A program made the position numbers and the translations under genes. Below are positions 15,001 through 25,400 of a stretch of 64,000 bases of DNA, piece by piece (the first letter of the stretch is position 1; each line of letters starts with the position of its first letter). The DNA is from Diprion similis (lineage: Eukaryota > Arthropoda > Insecta > Hymenoptera > Diprionidae), in the NCBI RefSeq assembly GCF_021155765.1, contig NC_060106.1, positions 15,464,031 through 15,528,030 of the forward strand, written 5' to 3'. The notes below the pieces were generated by a model. The model had not been told where the DNA came from. It did not search any database and saw only the letters and a program-made list of their open reading frames with translations.

Positions 15001-18000
15001 AACAACGCGAGATGAAATCCTCGTCAAAGATCGTTTTTAACCACGAATCGAGCCTCTCGGGGAGTCGGGACAGTCGGCACAAGGGTTTTACGTTCTGTCG
15101 GCAAGTAGAAACAGAGAGAAAGAGAGAATGGGGGAAAATTCGGGACCGAGTTTTCTTCCCGGGAGGTGAACGGTTATCGTTTACTCGAACGTACACGTGT
15201 ATGCACGTATATACACGCCCAAGGAAACGTTTAGAAAGCGTCGAGGTGTGTAACCGAGCTTTCTTTGCGCCCGTGATCGCGCACGTGCTGATCTGCACGC
15301 GAAACAGTCGATATCGCATCGGTATCGCATGAACATATCCATGACGGGATTCGACGAAACAAGGAAAGCACATTAGCCAGGACCCGTCAGGGTCCGGTGG
15401 ATGGCGTCGCGTCGGGACGACGAACACTCGCCGCTTATATACCTACGCGTATTACTCCGAGAGACGGTACCGCCTTCCCTTCGGCATAAAAATCACCTAA
15501 AATCCTACACCCACGGACCCCGTGAGTCTTGGTTATGGTTATTTTTATTTATCTTCTCCAGGACGTACCAGCTACGTCGCTTTACTTCTAACGAAAAACA
15601 CCACCCTGGACCGTAGGAAGATTTGCTGTAGATATTGCTCGGTTATTGGTATTCAAGACTGGAAACGGTTCGGCAGAATTCGTCTACGAACTATCGCGCA
15701 TCGATCAAATCGAGCGTTGACAAGTGTTTTGAAAAATTATTGTAACAGCACTTTGAATCGTTCAGTTACTATGTCGTTGAATCGTTTGACGTTCAACCGC
15801 GTGTTCACTATTATCCGAATCAAATGTTATTGAATCTCATTTTTAACCTTAAAAATATCATCGCTTTGTGATGAGCTTGCTTAAAGATGACGTGTAAATT
15901 CTCGCATCAGCTGCATCAGGAAACAAGTAATTGTGAGAATAAAACTCGAGTTCCTTGAAATACAGGGGAAAATAGATTGGCAGAATAGTTGGATGAATAG
16001 GAACACAATCGCGTTATGCGGAGACGTAATTGTATCGTTATTCTATAATATCCAATCATCCATGAAGCCGACTAGACGTATAATAGGACGAAATATAACA
16101 ATAATGAAAGAAAGTTAGATATATAATAACTTTACGCGAGAATTCTTCCTCGAGACGATCATAACACGAAAGTCAGTTTTACTAAAGAATTATGTATAAG
16201 AGCTTGCGAAACGTCATGAAATTTGAAATTATAATCTTTACAACGTTTACATTATCCATATATGTATATACATAATATTCATATCTGCAAGCTCCATCAT
16301 CGCTTTTCCTGCGTATAACTGTCGTGATTTGAATTATTTTACCCCCCCCCCCCCCCTCCCCCCTCCCCATCCCTCGCATGAGACGTAAAGTGATAATTAG
16401 TTTCATTCCCGCAATAGGTATTATAAAGTGACGTGATAAATTTTCTTTACCCATATAAATTCTCGCATACCTGTACAGTGGCGTGGGCAAGGTCAGGAAT
16501 TGTTTTGACAGTCTAGTTAGCGAAGAAAAAAAAATCTACAACAGTCGAGATCGAGGACTCCAATTACTCCAAAGTGTACCGAAGTGCCCGTTGCCTCAGC
16601 TCGTTTTTAAGCTCTCGCTTGCAGGTATATAGCTAGCATTTTTTTTCACCTATATTAGGGGCCTAAGTGTCTCTCAAGTCTCACAAAAAAAAAATGAAAA
16701 AAAAAAACTGAATGTAAACTCGAGGCAAACTTCGACCCCCCCCCCCGTCCTGTCGTCTTATTAAATCGTCCGATTATACCAGCAGCTTTTCACGGCTGCA
16801 GCAGCCTGAAGACGTCAGCGTCAATTTTCTCCATTATTCTTGCCGCTGTTTGTTCCAGATCTTCTCGTCGGTCTGATAAACGTCGGCACGGATATCATTT
16901 GGCGTTCGACGGTCGACTGGCTGGCTGGAAACCTTGCCTGCAAGCTCATCAAGTATTTTCAGGTAAGTTTTGGGGCGACTCGATGCCCGAAAAATTCAAG
17001 TATAATTAAGCTTGGTGAAAAAAGTTATAAGTAAGATAATGGATGAAAAAGAAAGAGGAAAGCCAATATATGGCACTTGGGGAATATTTTGTCTGATCAA
17101 TTTTCGGAAAGATGACCGTGTAACAAGAAACGTTTTCACAACGATTCGGATAATGCAGTAGATATAGGTATAGCAATGGCCAAGAAATGATTACTCACTG
17201 CCGAAATGTACTTAAATAATTGGACGAAAAAAATTACGTAAAAATTGAGTCACGTTTTGCGAGAATTTCGGCGTAACTCGTGGTGAGTTGTCTATTACCT
17301 CGTAACTCACTTTCGTTTCTTTCTTGTTCTGAAATATAATTCCGGTTGACAGGATGGGATAACAATCCTGAGAAAATTCGATTTCGTTACCGCCTATGCC
17401 TGCAGACTGTATTCATACCCAAAATCTATTGACTCTATCTGACTACGACTTTCGCGGGAAAATATTTATCTCAGCGTAATTTACCGAATATTCACTGTCT
17501 ATATACAGCGATTCTGTAGTCTTTAAGCACGAGAGTCTGCCGTCTATAAATACCCGAGTGTTAATTTGTTTCGCTGCAAGGTGAGGCTCAAAAGACCTCG
17601 TGTCAACGCTTTGCCTTACATTTTGGGCTCTGGCCAAAGCTCGCCTCTTAAAATTTGGTCGAGTGTCAAAGCGTTTCTTACACGTTTCTTGATAATTTAA
17701 CAATTTGGTATTTAGCTTTTTATCATACTTTTCCGAACTTCAAGCGTTATTATAATTATGGGTATGTAAGCTTATTTCCTATAGTTAATTCGTGGCTAAG
17801 AAAAGTGATTGGATCCCTATGTGTTAGCGTTATGTGACTTTAACTCTGGAGACTCTCGGAGTCTTGAAGGTTTGCTGAGTACGTGAAAGCTGCAGAACTC
17901 ACCTTCTCAAAGTTGTTTCTACACTCTTGATATTTTTTTTTTTTTATTATGTTCTCGGCATCCGAAACTTCTAGAGTTATAGTCATTATCGCAAACGGCC

Positions 18001-21000
18001 AAGAACTGAGCTGGTTAATTGCAGCAATTGACCGGGTTTCGGGTTTTACAGGTAGTCGTGACCTACAGCTCGACGTACGTCCTCGTCGCCCTGAGCATAG
18101 ACAGGTACGACGCCATCGCACACCCAATGAATTTCACCGGAGGCTGTGAGTTTATTAATATTAAAATAATGAGTCCTCGTACGTAATTTACACCCAGTGT
18201 TTTACGCAAACGAAAAGAAAAACACATACAGCTCATATATTGAACAGTGAATAATCAATTCCGTCACAGGGTTTCGGGCGAAGTGTCTGATCGCCGCAGC
18301 CTGGATTCTCTCCTTCGTGTTCGCCAGTCCGGTCGGAATCCTTTTCAAGCAAGCGGTCGTAAACAGTAAGTCGGATCTTATCTCCTTAAGCCTAAAAATA
18401 TTTTGGAAAATATGACATGAGGTGGTTTTTACGAATGAGAAATCAGCCGTTTCAAGTCTTCTTTAATCCGATTAGTCATCGGCTGGCAGAGTATCTATTT
18501 CACAATCAGTAAACTGAAGATTAGATTGTTTCACCCATTTCTTAAATTTGACTAATTCTTGCGATAATTAGTACGAGTATGAAGTGGACGTAAATGCAAT
18601 GCGACAAAAGCAATTGAATCGCATCAATTCAAAGTTGAGACTATGGCATATGTATGTATATCTATATATACATTATACCTACGATTAGAGATAACGATAT
18701 ATTACATTCTCCTTGCAAGAATTACATTCCGCTACCGCGTAACAATATAGCATCCATCAAACAGTTCCACGGGTTGGGGACCACCGAGTTAGTGGTTCTG
18801 GAATTGCCTTGTTCCACGCGCAATCGAAACGCCAAGGACAAACCTTGGCGGTCCATGGGGAGCCCGTCACGCCGACCTGAGCAATAACTTCGGCTTGATG
18901 TGGAGAATTTTCATGCTGAATCGGGGATTTATCTTTTAAAAATAAACGACAATGACGGTATTTGCTCCGTTCGTTTGCAACTGACGATATAAAAATTTGC
19001 CAATTCACGGGGATGAACGAATGGCTCGAACTGAGAATAAAAATTGAAAAGATCGAAGGGGATGAAGAGTGGCAGTTCTCCCCCTTAAGTGGGCTTCCCT
19101 ATCCTATAATAATATTCGCTGTGGCTTTAGGGTGATCTAAATCTGTTTAGACAAAGTTCAGTGCTGGATCGAGATGGAGGAAAATCAATGGCAAATTTAC
19201 ATATCTCTGGTGAGCGTGACTTTGTTCATCCTTCCGGCTATCATCATCACGGCTTGCTACACGTGCATCGTTTGCACTATATGGAACAAGAGTAAACAGA
19301 TTATACCGAAAGTACAACGGCCTAAGATAAACGGTGAGCCCCTCAATCACGAGATGATGTATCGTTTGATCGATTAATCGGCAATCGATTCGAAACACGA
19401 TCCAGACCACCCAACCACCCTCAACCCTCAAATTCTCTAATCCCTTCTTTTTCTTCTCTTTTTCGTCAACAGGCCACTTCGACGACGAAGAAGTCGCACG
19501 ACGCGCGAGCAGTCGTGGTCTCATTCCTCGTGCGAAGATAAAATCCGTCAAGATGACGCTGGTCATAGTTTTTGGTGAGTAAATTTTATGCTTTATAGAC
19601 ATTTTTCGAGATTCAATACTTTGATCGCCATGCAAAGAACCGAATTAAATACGTAAGGGAGGTTATACCAACATCGCCGACGGAATGGAAGTGGGAATAC
19701 ACTTTGCATGCCAAATCTTATCCGGCAATCAAAGACCGACGAGCTTCCTTTGCCATATTCCTTTCTGTCTGAAACCTCGTTTTATTCTGTCTCGTGGTAA
19801 TGAGCTAAAAGCCGCGGGTGTTTCTGCGTTCATTTCATCGCCGCAGTTGGTTTAGAAAGACAAGAAGAGTGTTTTTATTCCTTATGATCAAGAGTCGAAT
19901 AACAGAAGTCAGGATTGTTCTCCGGCGTGAAAAATTTCTCAACATTTTTTATAGTATTCATCGTTTGCTGGTGCCCCTACATAATATTCGACCTGCTACA
20001 AGTGTTCAATCACATACCGAGAACTCAGACCTCCATCGCTGTGGCCACCTTCATCCAAAGTCTGGCGCCCCTCAACTCCGCTGCAAACCCGATAATCTAC
20101 TGTGTATTCTCATCCCACATCTGCAGAAACCTGAGGTACTTGCTTAGGTACTTGTAAAATTTGTTCTATATATTAATACTAACACCAGCTACGTAACACG
20201 CGACGTCATAAAGGCCATGAGACTATTCAACGGATCTTATCGTTATCACTTTCAATTAGGATGCATTTGTAAAACCTTTTGTCGGGGATTTGCGTGAGTA
20301 TAGTTTAAATAATGCAAGCTTGAAAAGCCATCGCGGGTACATGTAGTGGCGGAATTTGCACAGGTGGTCATGTGAATTGACGCGTACGTCGATGCATGAA
20401 AGGTTCAACCTCGACGTCAGATGCGCAGAATTAACGGCAATTAAGCATGATGCTGACAATGATGATTTCACGCTAGAATACGTCAATATTGCACAATGCA
20501 CGGGTAATTTGTACGTTCATTACACTTCATCGCACTCCGAATTGAAAAGTTTTTGACGTTTAATACTAGAGAAAGGACGTTATGGTTTGGAGCTTGTACA
20601 TCTTATTGTGATACGATATTTTCTTCCCTTTACGTTTTCGTCGGCATCAGAAGCTTCGTCAAAGGAAAATTGATAAATTGTATCACACTTGATGCCTGTT
20701 ACGTGTTCGTTTCGAGCCATTTGACTCTGACACTTTGTCAATGACACGCGAGATTCCCTTCGACAGGAAATGTGTCAGCAGTCTATTTGAGTACATTTTT
20801 ATACTGTAGATGTACGAAAGTTTCGCCGATATTCTTACTTTGCCAACAAATCAAATCAGACAAATCGACCATAAAACTCCGGGACGTATTGGCGGTGGGG
20901 AGTTCTCAAATGCCAAAAAAGCAGTCATCTTGGAGAATCTATTACAGTGGGATCCTCTTGTTTGTGATTTCACGAGACAAGACGATCGTTTAGGTCCGAA

Positions 21001-21335
21001 CCTCGTATGACGTACTAGCGTAACAATACCCAAAGCTGCTCTTCAGCCTATAAATTTAATTCAAGTCATCGAATCTGGCCAATAATTTGACGAAATGCAA
21101 AACAGAGAGAAATGCTTGAGGAGTGTGAAAGGCGAACGTTGATCTGTTACTTTGTAGAAAGCTGCCTCCAGTTCGATGGATTCTTGGTGGTCCGCGGGCA
21201 GGTCGAATGGGACAATCGAGGACTGACACGACAAGCTTGACGGAAGGAGTCCAGAGCACGCGGGTTCGTTCGGTCCATTCGGTTCACGTTGCGCGTGCCT
21301 CGCACTGTTTGCGTACTTCGAACCACAAACTGTAA
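9088..21335 (+). CDS. CCAPR: Crustacean cardioactive peptide (CCAP) receptor, class A GPCR, 9 coding exons, 413 aa
   Basis: G-protein-coupled receptor for the cyclic neuropeptide CCAP, which in insects acts in ecdysis behaviour and heart or visceral muscle control (family knowledge). Coding exons: 9088-9255, 12486-12621, 16859-16962, 18052-18145, 18270-18365, 19151-19333, 19473-19574, 19955-20135, 21158-21335. All introns are GT-AG and the total is 1242 nt. The N-terminus has four N-glycosylation sequons (Asn12, 32, 36, 41). Seven helices are visible: TM1 about 60-84 with GN73-74; TM2 with LAIADL and Asp102; TM3 with Cys129 and DRY 153-155; TM4 173-193; TM5 215-240; TM6 with CWCPY 299-303; TM7 with NPIIY 339-343. 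Cys129 and Cys204 should form the ECL2 disulfide. The segments around [25 protein letters not shown] and [13 protein letters not shown] are those of insect CCAP receptors and vertebrate NPS-receptor relatives. The last exon supplies a KLPPVRW helix-8 segment and a Ser/Thr-rich tail. The related inotocin receptor is a less likely alternative. Confidence 0.88.
9256..12485 (+). other. CCAPR: CCAPR intron 1
   Basis: Donor GTAACT follows codon 56, and the acceptor TTTTCTTTTACAG precedes exon 2; the intron is phase 0. Besides the fold-back element at 9336-9968 I see only AT-rich sequence with short TATA tracts near 10960-11000. No further coding exon was found. Confidence 0.85.
9336..9968. mobile_element. 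Fold-back (inverted-repeat) element, MITE-like, inside CCAPR intron 1
   Basis: Left arm is about 9336-9630 and right arm about 9645-9968. They are near-perfect reverse complements around a 14-nt loop at 9631-9644. The innermost roughly 75 bp pair almost without mismatch, and the outer ends still match (ATACATTAGACCGTATCAA against the complement of the sequence at 9950-9967). The right arm has about 27 extra bases near 9825-9850, which accounts for the unequal arm lengths. There is no transposase frame, so a non-autonomous element is the simplest reading. No clear target-site duplication is visible because the flanks are AT-repetitive. Confidence 0.85.
14639..14686. repeat. (TA)n microsatellite, interrupted
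   Basis: TA dinucleotide run with a few AATA and GTATGT interruptions, in CCAPR intron 2. Confidence 0.85.
16342..16373. repeat. C-rich homopolymer tract (G-rich on minus strand)
   Basis: Fifteen consecutive C followed by C-runs of 6, 4 and 3 separated by single T or AT. The complement has four or more G-runs with very short spacers, matching the general G-quadruplex pattern. It lies in CCAPR intron 2, so the transcript carries the C-rich strand. Confidence 0.8.
16963..18051 (+). other. CCAPR: CCAPR intron 3
   Basis: Phase-0 intron after Gln136, within TM3. The donor is CAG-GTAAGT and the acceptor GTTTTACAG. AT-rich, with no coding exon or element recognised. Confidence 0.8.
18366..19150 (+). 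other. CCAPR: CCAPR intron 5
   Basis: Donor GTAAGT follows the codon for Asn199 plus one base, and the acceptor CTGTTTAG precedes the ECL2-TM5 exon. No other feature was seen. Short introns 4 (18146-18269) and 6 (19334-19472) flank the neighbouring exons. Confidence 0.8.
19575..19954 (+). other. CCAPR: CCAPR intron 7
   Basis: Phase-1 intron interrupting TM6 between Phe294 and Val295. The donor is GTGAGT and the acceptor ATTTTTTATAG. No other feature was recognised. Confidence 0.85.
20136..21157 (+). other. CCAPR: CCAPR intron 8, before the tail exon
   Basis: The donor GTACTT after CTGAG is weak. If it is not used, translation reads a few more codons to a TAA at 20155-20157 and gives a receptor of about 361 aa with almost no tail. 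The acceptor (TTACTTTGTAG, ending at 21157) leads into a frame that continues the helix-8 motif, so I favour splicing. The intron holds only chance frames. Confidence 0.65.
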
Positions 21336-21399
21336 GGACGAAGACCTTCGAGGAAGGCGGTTTCGAGGTAATTGCTTGACGGTGCGAATAGCTGTCTGG

Positions 21400-21440
21400 G
21401 TTAAATTTCGGGGTTCGATCCCTGGGTGAGTGGCGGCAAA
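21400..21440 (+). repeat. tRNA-like internal promoter box, possible SINE or tRNA-derived remnant
   Basis: A perfect RNA polymerase III B-box-like motif (GGTTCGATCCC, 21412-21422) lies just downstream of the CCAPR stop. An A-box-like TAGCTGTCTGG lies about 20 bases before it. The spacing is too short for a functional tRNA and I cannot fold a cloverleaf, so this is at most a decayed tRNA-derived element or a chance match. Confidence 0.35.
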
Positions 21441-22028
21441 AGAGTCGAGCATACGCCGAGGGAGAATCGACGAGCTCGAAAGTATTAAGTGGTAAGATAG
21501 GTGATTGGCGGATACGAGAGGTGACAAGGAGTATACAGGTGTTACATACGTAAGTCGAAATATAAATTGACTGGCGAATGCACCGCTGTGCAGTAGCCGG
21601 TCGATGTTAAACCGGGGAAAAGTTTTCGCTATACATAAAAAACGTCTATACCTATACCTTGATGTACTGTATACAATGATATCCTGATGATAATGGTAAT
21701 GATAACATGGAATGATTAAGACATTATTATTATTATCATCATTAATGTTGACCATATATGTTATAATGAAACTATGATTGTTAAATGTATATTGTTTATT
21801 TGTTACATGTTATACGTACTTGATATATACATGTACCTATGTGACAACGCGGTTAAACCGTCTTAGTGTAATAACCGAGCTAAGAGGAGAGACGTTGATG
21901 TACGATGAAATCTCTGTTGAACAGTATTACTATATAAATATTATTATATATTGATCGACGAATTGATTTTAATTGATTGCGTCGTAGGGCACATAAAATT
22001 CACGACATACACACGGACATACCTATAG

Positions 22029-22029
<1 letters not shown>

Positions 22030-22065
<36 letters not shown>
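22030..22065. repeat. (AT)n microsatellite
   Basis: Uninterrupted AT dinucleotides for about 18 units, downstream of CCAPR. Confidence 0.9.
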
Positions 22066-22070
<5 letters not shown>

Positions 22071-22310
22071 CATACCCATATAATATGGCTTATTATTTAC
22101 TGAATATTCAAATGTGTATATGTACAATTTATTAAATATATATATATTATATATATTAATAAGCTATCTTATTATCTAAGATTAATGAGATAAGATGTAT
22201 TTTAATAAGATATCAAATCTGCGTACATATTTATTTTCACTATGTATATAATAAATGTGTATCTTTATGTACTTATATATTGTGTATGTATAAATATTAT
22301 ACTACACATG

Positions 22311-22324
22311 TATATATATATATA

Positions 22325-22406
<82 letters not shown>
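22311..22406. repeat. (TA)n microsatellite
   Basis: About 47 TA units with a single CC interruption near 22325. It creates spurious Tyr-Ile open frames. Its length is probably polymorphic and may be misassembled. Confidence 0.9.
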
Positions 22407-25400
22407 GTGTGTATGTATAATGTGTTATGGAAACCCTATTTTGTGACAATAAATTGATGGTAACGTAAGACCAACCAAAATTCGCTATTCGTGGTAAAGT
22501 TGGTGTTAAAAAACAAAAAAAAAAAAAAAAAATGAAAAAGTGCGAAATTTGTTCAGTCGTATTACAAATTTTGCAGAAATAATAAAAGGACGCAAGTCGA
22601 AAAGTTGAAAATTCAAATAGCGTGTGACATTCGAATTAGTTTAACCAAAATTTAGTCACGGCGCGTTTCCGATCGTTATGGCAACTCATTTGTATGGGCC
22701 TGAGGATATCTTTGGCGTTTATGAACGACGGGACGGTAATTGAATCGGAGAGAAGTCGCGTCCAGCTCCTCGTCGACGAGTCCTGGGGTGAAGAGGGAAT
22801 CCAGCGTAACCCGTTTCGCGCATAACACGGCGTATGTCTGCCTTCCTTCCATCTGACATGCACGCGCGTTGGCGTCGCGTCGCGTAGCGTCGATCTTTGC
22901 GTTACGTGAGCCGAGGCCCAGGAGCGATTTCCACGGAATATTAATATCCCTAGGCTAGACCCAGTGTGTGTCCGGAAATTCGTTCGCACGAACGACACGG
23001 CGCTAACGGCTTGTCCAAATTTTACTTGCTAATCCGAAATGGAATATCAATATTAAACCTGGTGAAATTTTATACGGAAGAACATACGCAGAACAATACT
23101 CATCGTCGCGGTGTCAAGGTACTTCGTGCTGAAGAAGTAAATCGGATCTGTTTTATTCGGTTTTTTAATCTTCGTGGAGTAAACTTGAATTAGGATAATT
23201 TTAACTCAGAGATAAAAATGTATTTCTAAACCGTTTCAATCAGTGGAATATATAATGAGTACGATGATTCTCTACGTGAAGTATTTCAGGTGCAAAAAAT
23301 TGTTTACCTATTGGAATTAAGTGTAATTCATACCGTTCGAAAATATAATTATTTTCAGATGAACAATTAAAATATACGAATATATTGAACGTATTATCCC
23401 ACCAACTTGGACGAAATGAAAGAAAATTACGAGTTTGAATTGCACATTGTCCTTCGATGAAGGAAAAATAGAAATAATTTATTGATGCCGCGACGAGACG
23501 AAAAAATACGACTGAGGCCGAAACCGGAGCCAACTCCGATCAAGTTTCTTACGACTTACTTAGTTCGCGGGGTTGAAAAGCTGTTCCTGCAGTAATAATT
23601 ATAATCAGCCGAGAATTATGTGGGGGAGAATTTCAGCCAAGGAATTTTAGCCACAGCTGAGGTGCGGCAAGATTACCTTTGATATTAAGCACCCTGCGCA
23701 GCTAACAGGGATGCCTTTGTATTACATACCTGTTTTACTCAAGGGTTGAAAGCGGCAGAAATGTTGATCGGCTGTACGAGGTGCGTAATCGGTTCCGGTT
23801 CCTGAAAGGGATCTGGGTTAGCCACTTACGCTTACATGTTCCTGAAATAAATATAAACGTAATATCTTTGCCCAAATGTTATCCAGCTGCGGCGTTAGAT
23901 GTTTTAAAACGACGGCTTAAACAAAGAGATCCGTGTCCCGGACGACTTTGAGTGAAAATTTGAGGAAAGACTACAGATGGCGGCGGAAAGTCACTGCAGG
24001 AAACCGTGAATAGGATAGGAAATAGATTGATGAATATTTTAGCGATATCGCGAAGGATGAGCGAAAAAAATTTACCTTCTAAAACCCTTTTCAAAAGTTT
24101 TCGTGCCACCATCGAATCGTTATAAGTGAATCGTAAATCTCTTGACCCTGATCGTAACACTTGCAACACTCTAAACCCATGATAAAATTTATTTTGAATT
24201 AGTAAAACAGTTTTCACCGTGTTTGGTAAATTCAACGGATCCTCACTCCGATGTGTATTTACTCGAGTAAGCCAGTGTCTTCAAATTGCGTGACGTGCTA
24301 ATTTCCACTGTTTGAATCAGCCCCCATTTCTTCACAGCAAATGTAATAATGAGAAACGGAAACAAAGCACAAAGCTTATCGCATCAAATCTAAATTTGAA
24401 TAACCTGACAATTACAAATCTGATCTCTGTTCAAATATCGGATATCGAATACCGTTTTACTTAAAATTGAAGAAAGTAGACAGTATTGTGAACTTGACCA
24501 GCTGTGTTTAATAATTGAATGGATAAAATTCAATCATGACGGAGGTAAATTCTTGAGGATTGAAATGGACACGAAAAGCTCGCGATCAAATGCAAATACT
24601 TTATCATCGTTCGGAGGAACTCGTATATATATTGTTAAATATATTGTGACTTGGTACATTGGTGCCTCACCACATACCTTCGTCTTCATTCCATCTTACT
24701 GAGACAAAATCTCGCGGGTAGCACCGAGAGTTCAAGAGTTCACGACCTTGTTGTTATTTCAATTATAATTATGATAGATTTCACAATCGTGTATTTTCTT
24801 TGTGAAATTCATGGGAGTCGGCGTGAAAATCAGATCTTCACGACACTTCTCATCGAGTCAATTCCTGGCAAGCGCTCCAACGTCTCAGAGGAAGTAGCCT
24901 GACCAATTGAAACTGTTCTTAAACCAACTCCTAGCTGAGCTTAATTGCAAAACACGAAAACTAACGATTACTTGGTCCGTATAACATTAATCTCACTGAT
25001 TTATTACCAGTTATTAATCTGGACGAAATAGTTTCACCAGACACCGTGAACAGCTCCATCTGTCGGTCAGCGACTATCATCGCTCTCGCTCTCCCAGATT
25101 TTCGTCACTTTACCAAAATCCACCGAGCAGCGATGAAATCACTGAGCACCGCAAGGCTATGTCAGGCCACCTATCGAACATCTGGAATCTCCCTCGTGAC
25201 TCCTGAACGGGGAAAACGGAAAGAAATGTTCCACTTCTCGATCTGCTATCGATGTAACTGTTGTAGGTGAGCAAATTTTTCACCTGACACGATTTTCCGT
25301 ATTTTATCGACTTGGTATCTTTGCCATACTCGTCGTTCGGCTCCTTGCTCATTTTTTTTATATTTTATCTATGAGTTTTATCGTAAGATCTTTGTCTTAT

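Larger units (their letters stand above)
12622..16858 (+). other. CCAPR: CCAPR intron 2 (4.2 kb)
   Basis: Phase-1 intron that splits the conserved Asp102 codon of TM2. Its donor is GTGAGT and its acceptor TTTGTTCCAG. It contains a TA-rich microsatellite (about 14639-14686), a C-rich run (16342-16373) and several homopolymers. Open frames here on either strand (for example 14990-15427 minus and 15522-15833 plus) look like chance frames. No coding sequence is supported. Confidence 0.8.

Noticed and set aside
19147..19635. A 162-codon minus-strand frame
   Set aside because: It is antisense to two CCAPR exons and the intron between them; a shadow frame.
19915..20157. Ending CCAPR at the TAA at 20155-20157
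   Set aside because: The model with a donor at 20135 and acceptor at 21157 keeps phase and gives the conserved KLPPVRW helix-8 motif and a normal-length tail. The 20157 stop is kept only as a possible intron-retention isoform.
21147..21755. A 202-codon open frame on the minus strand
   Set aside because: It is antisense to the CCAPR last exon and 3' region, is composed of Arg/Ser-rich and low-complexity sequence, and its HPGIEPRNL segment is the complement of a tRNA-like B-box.
22242..22457. Tyr-Ile repeat open frame
   Set aside because: It is a translation of the (TA)n microsatellite.
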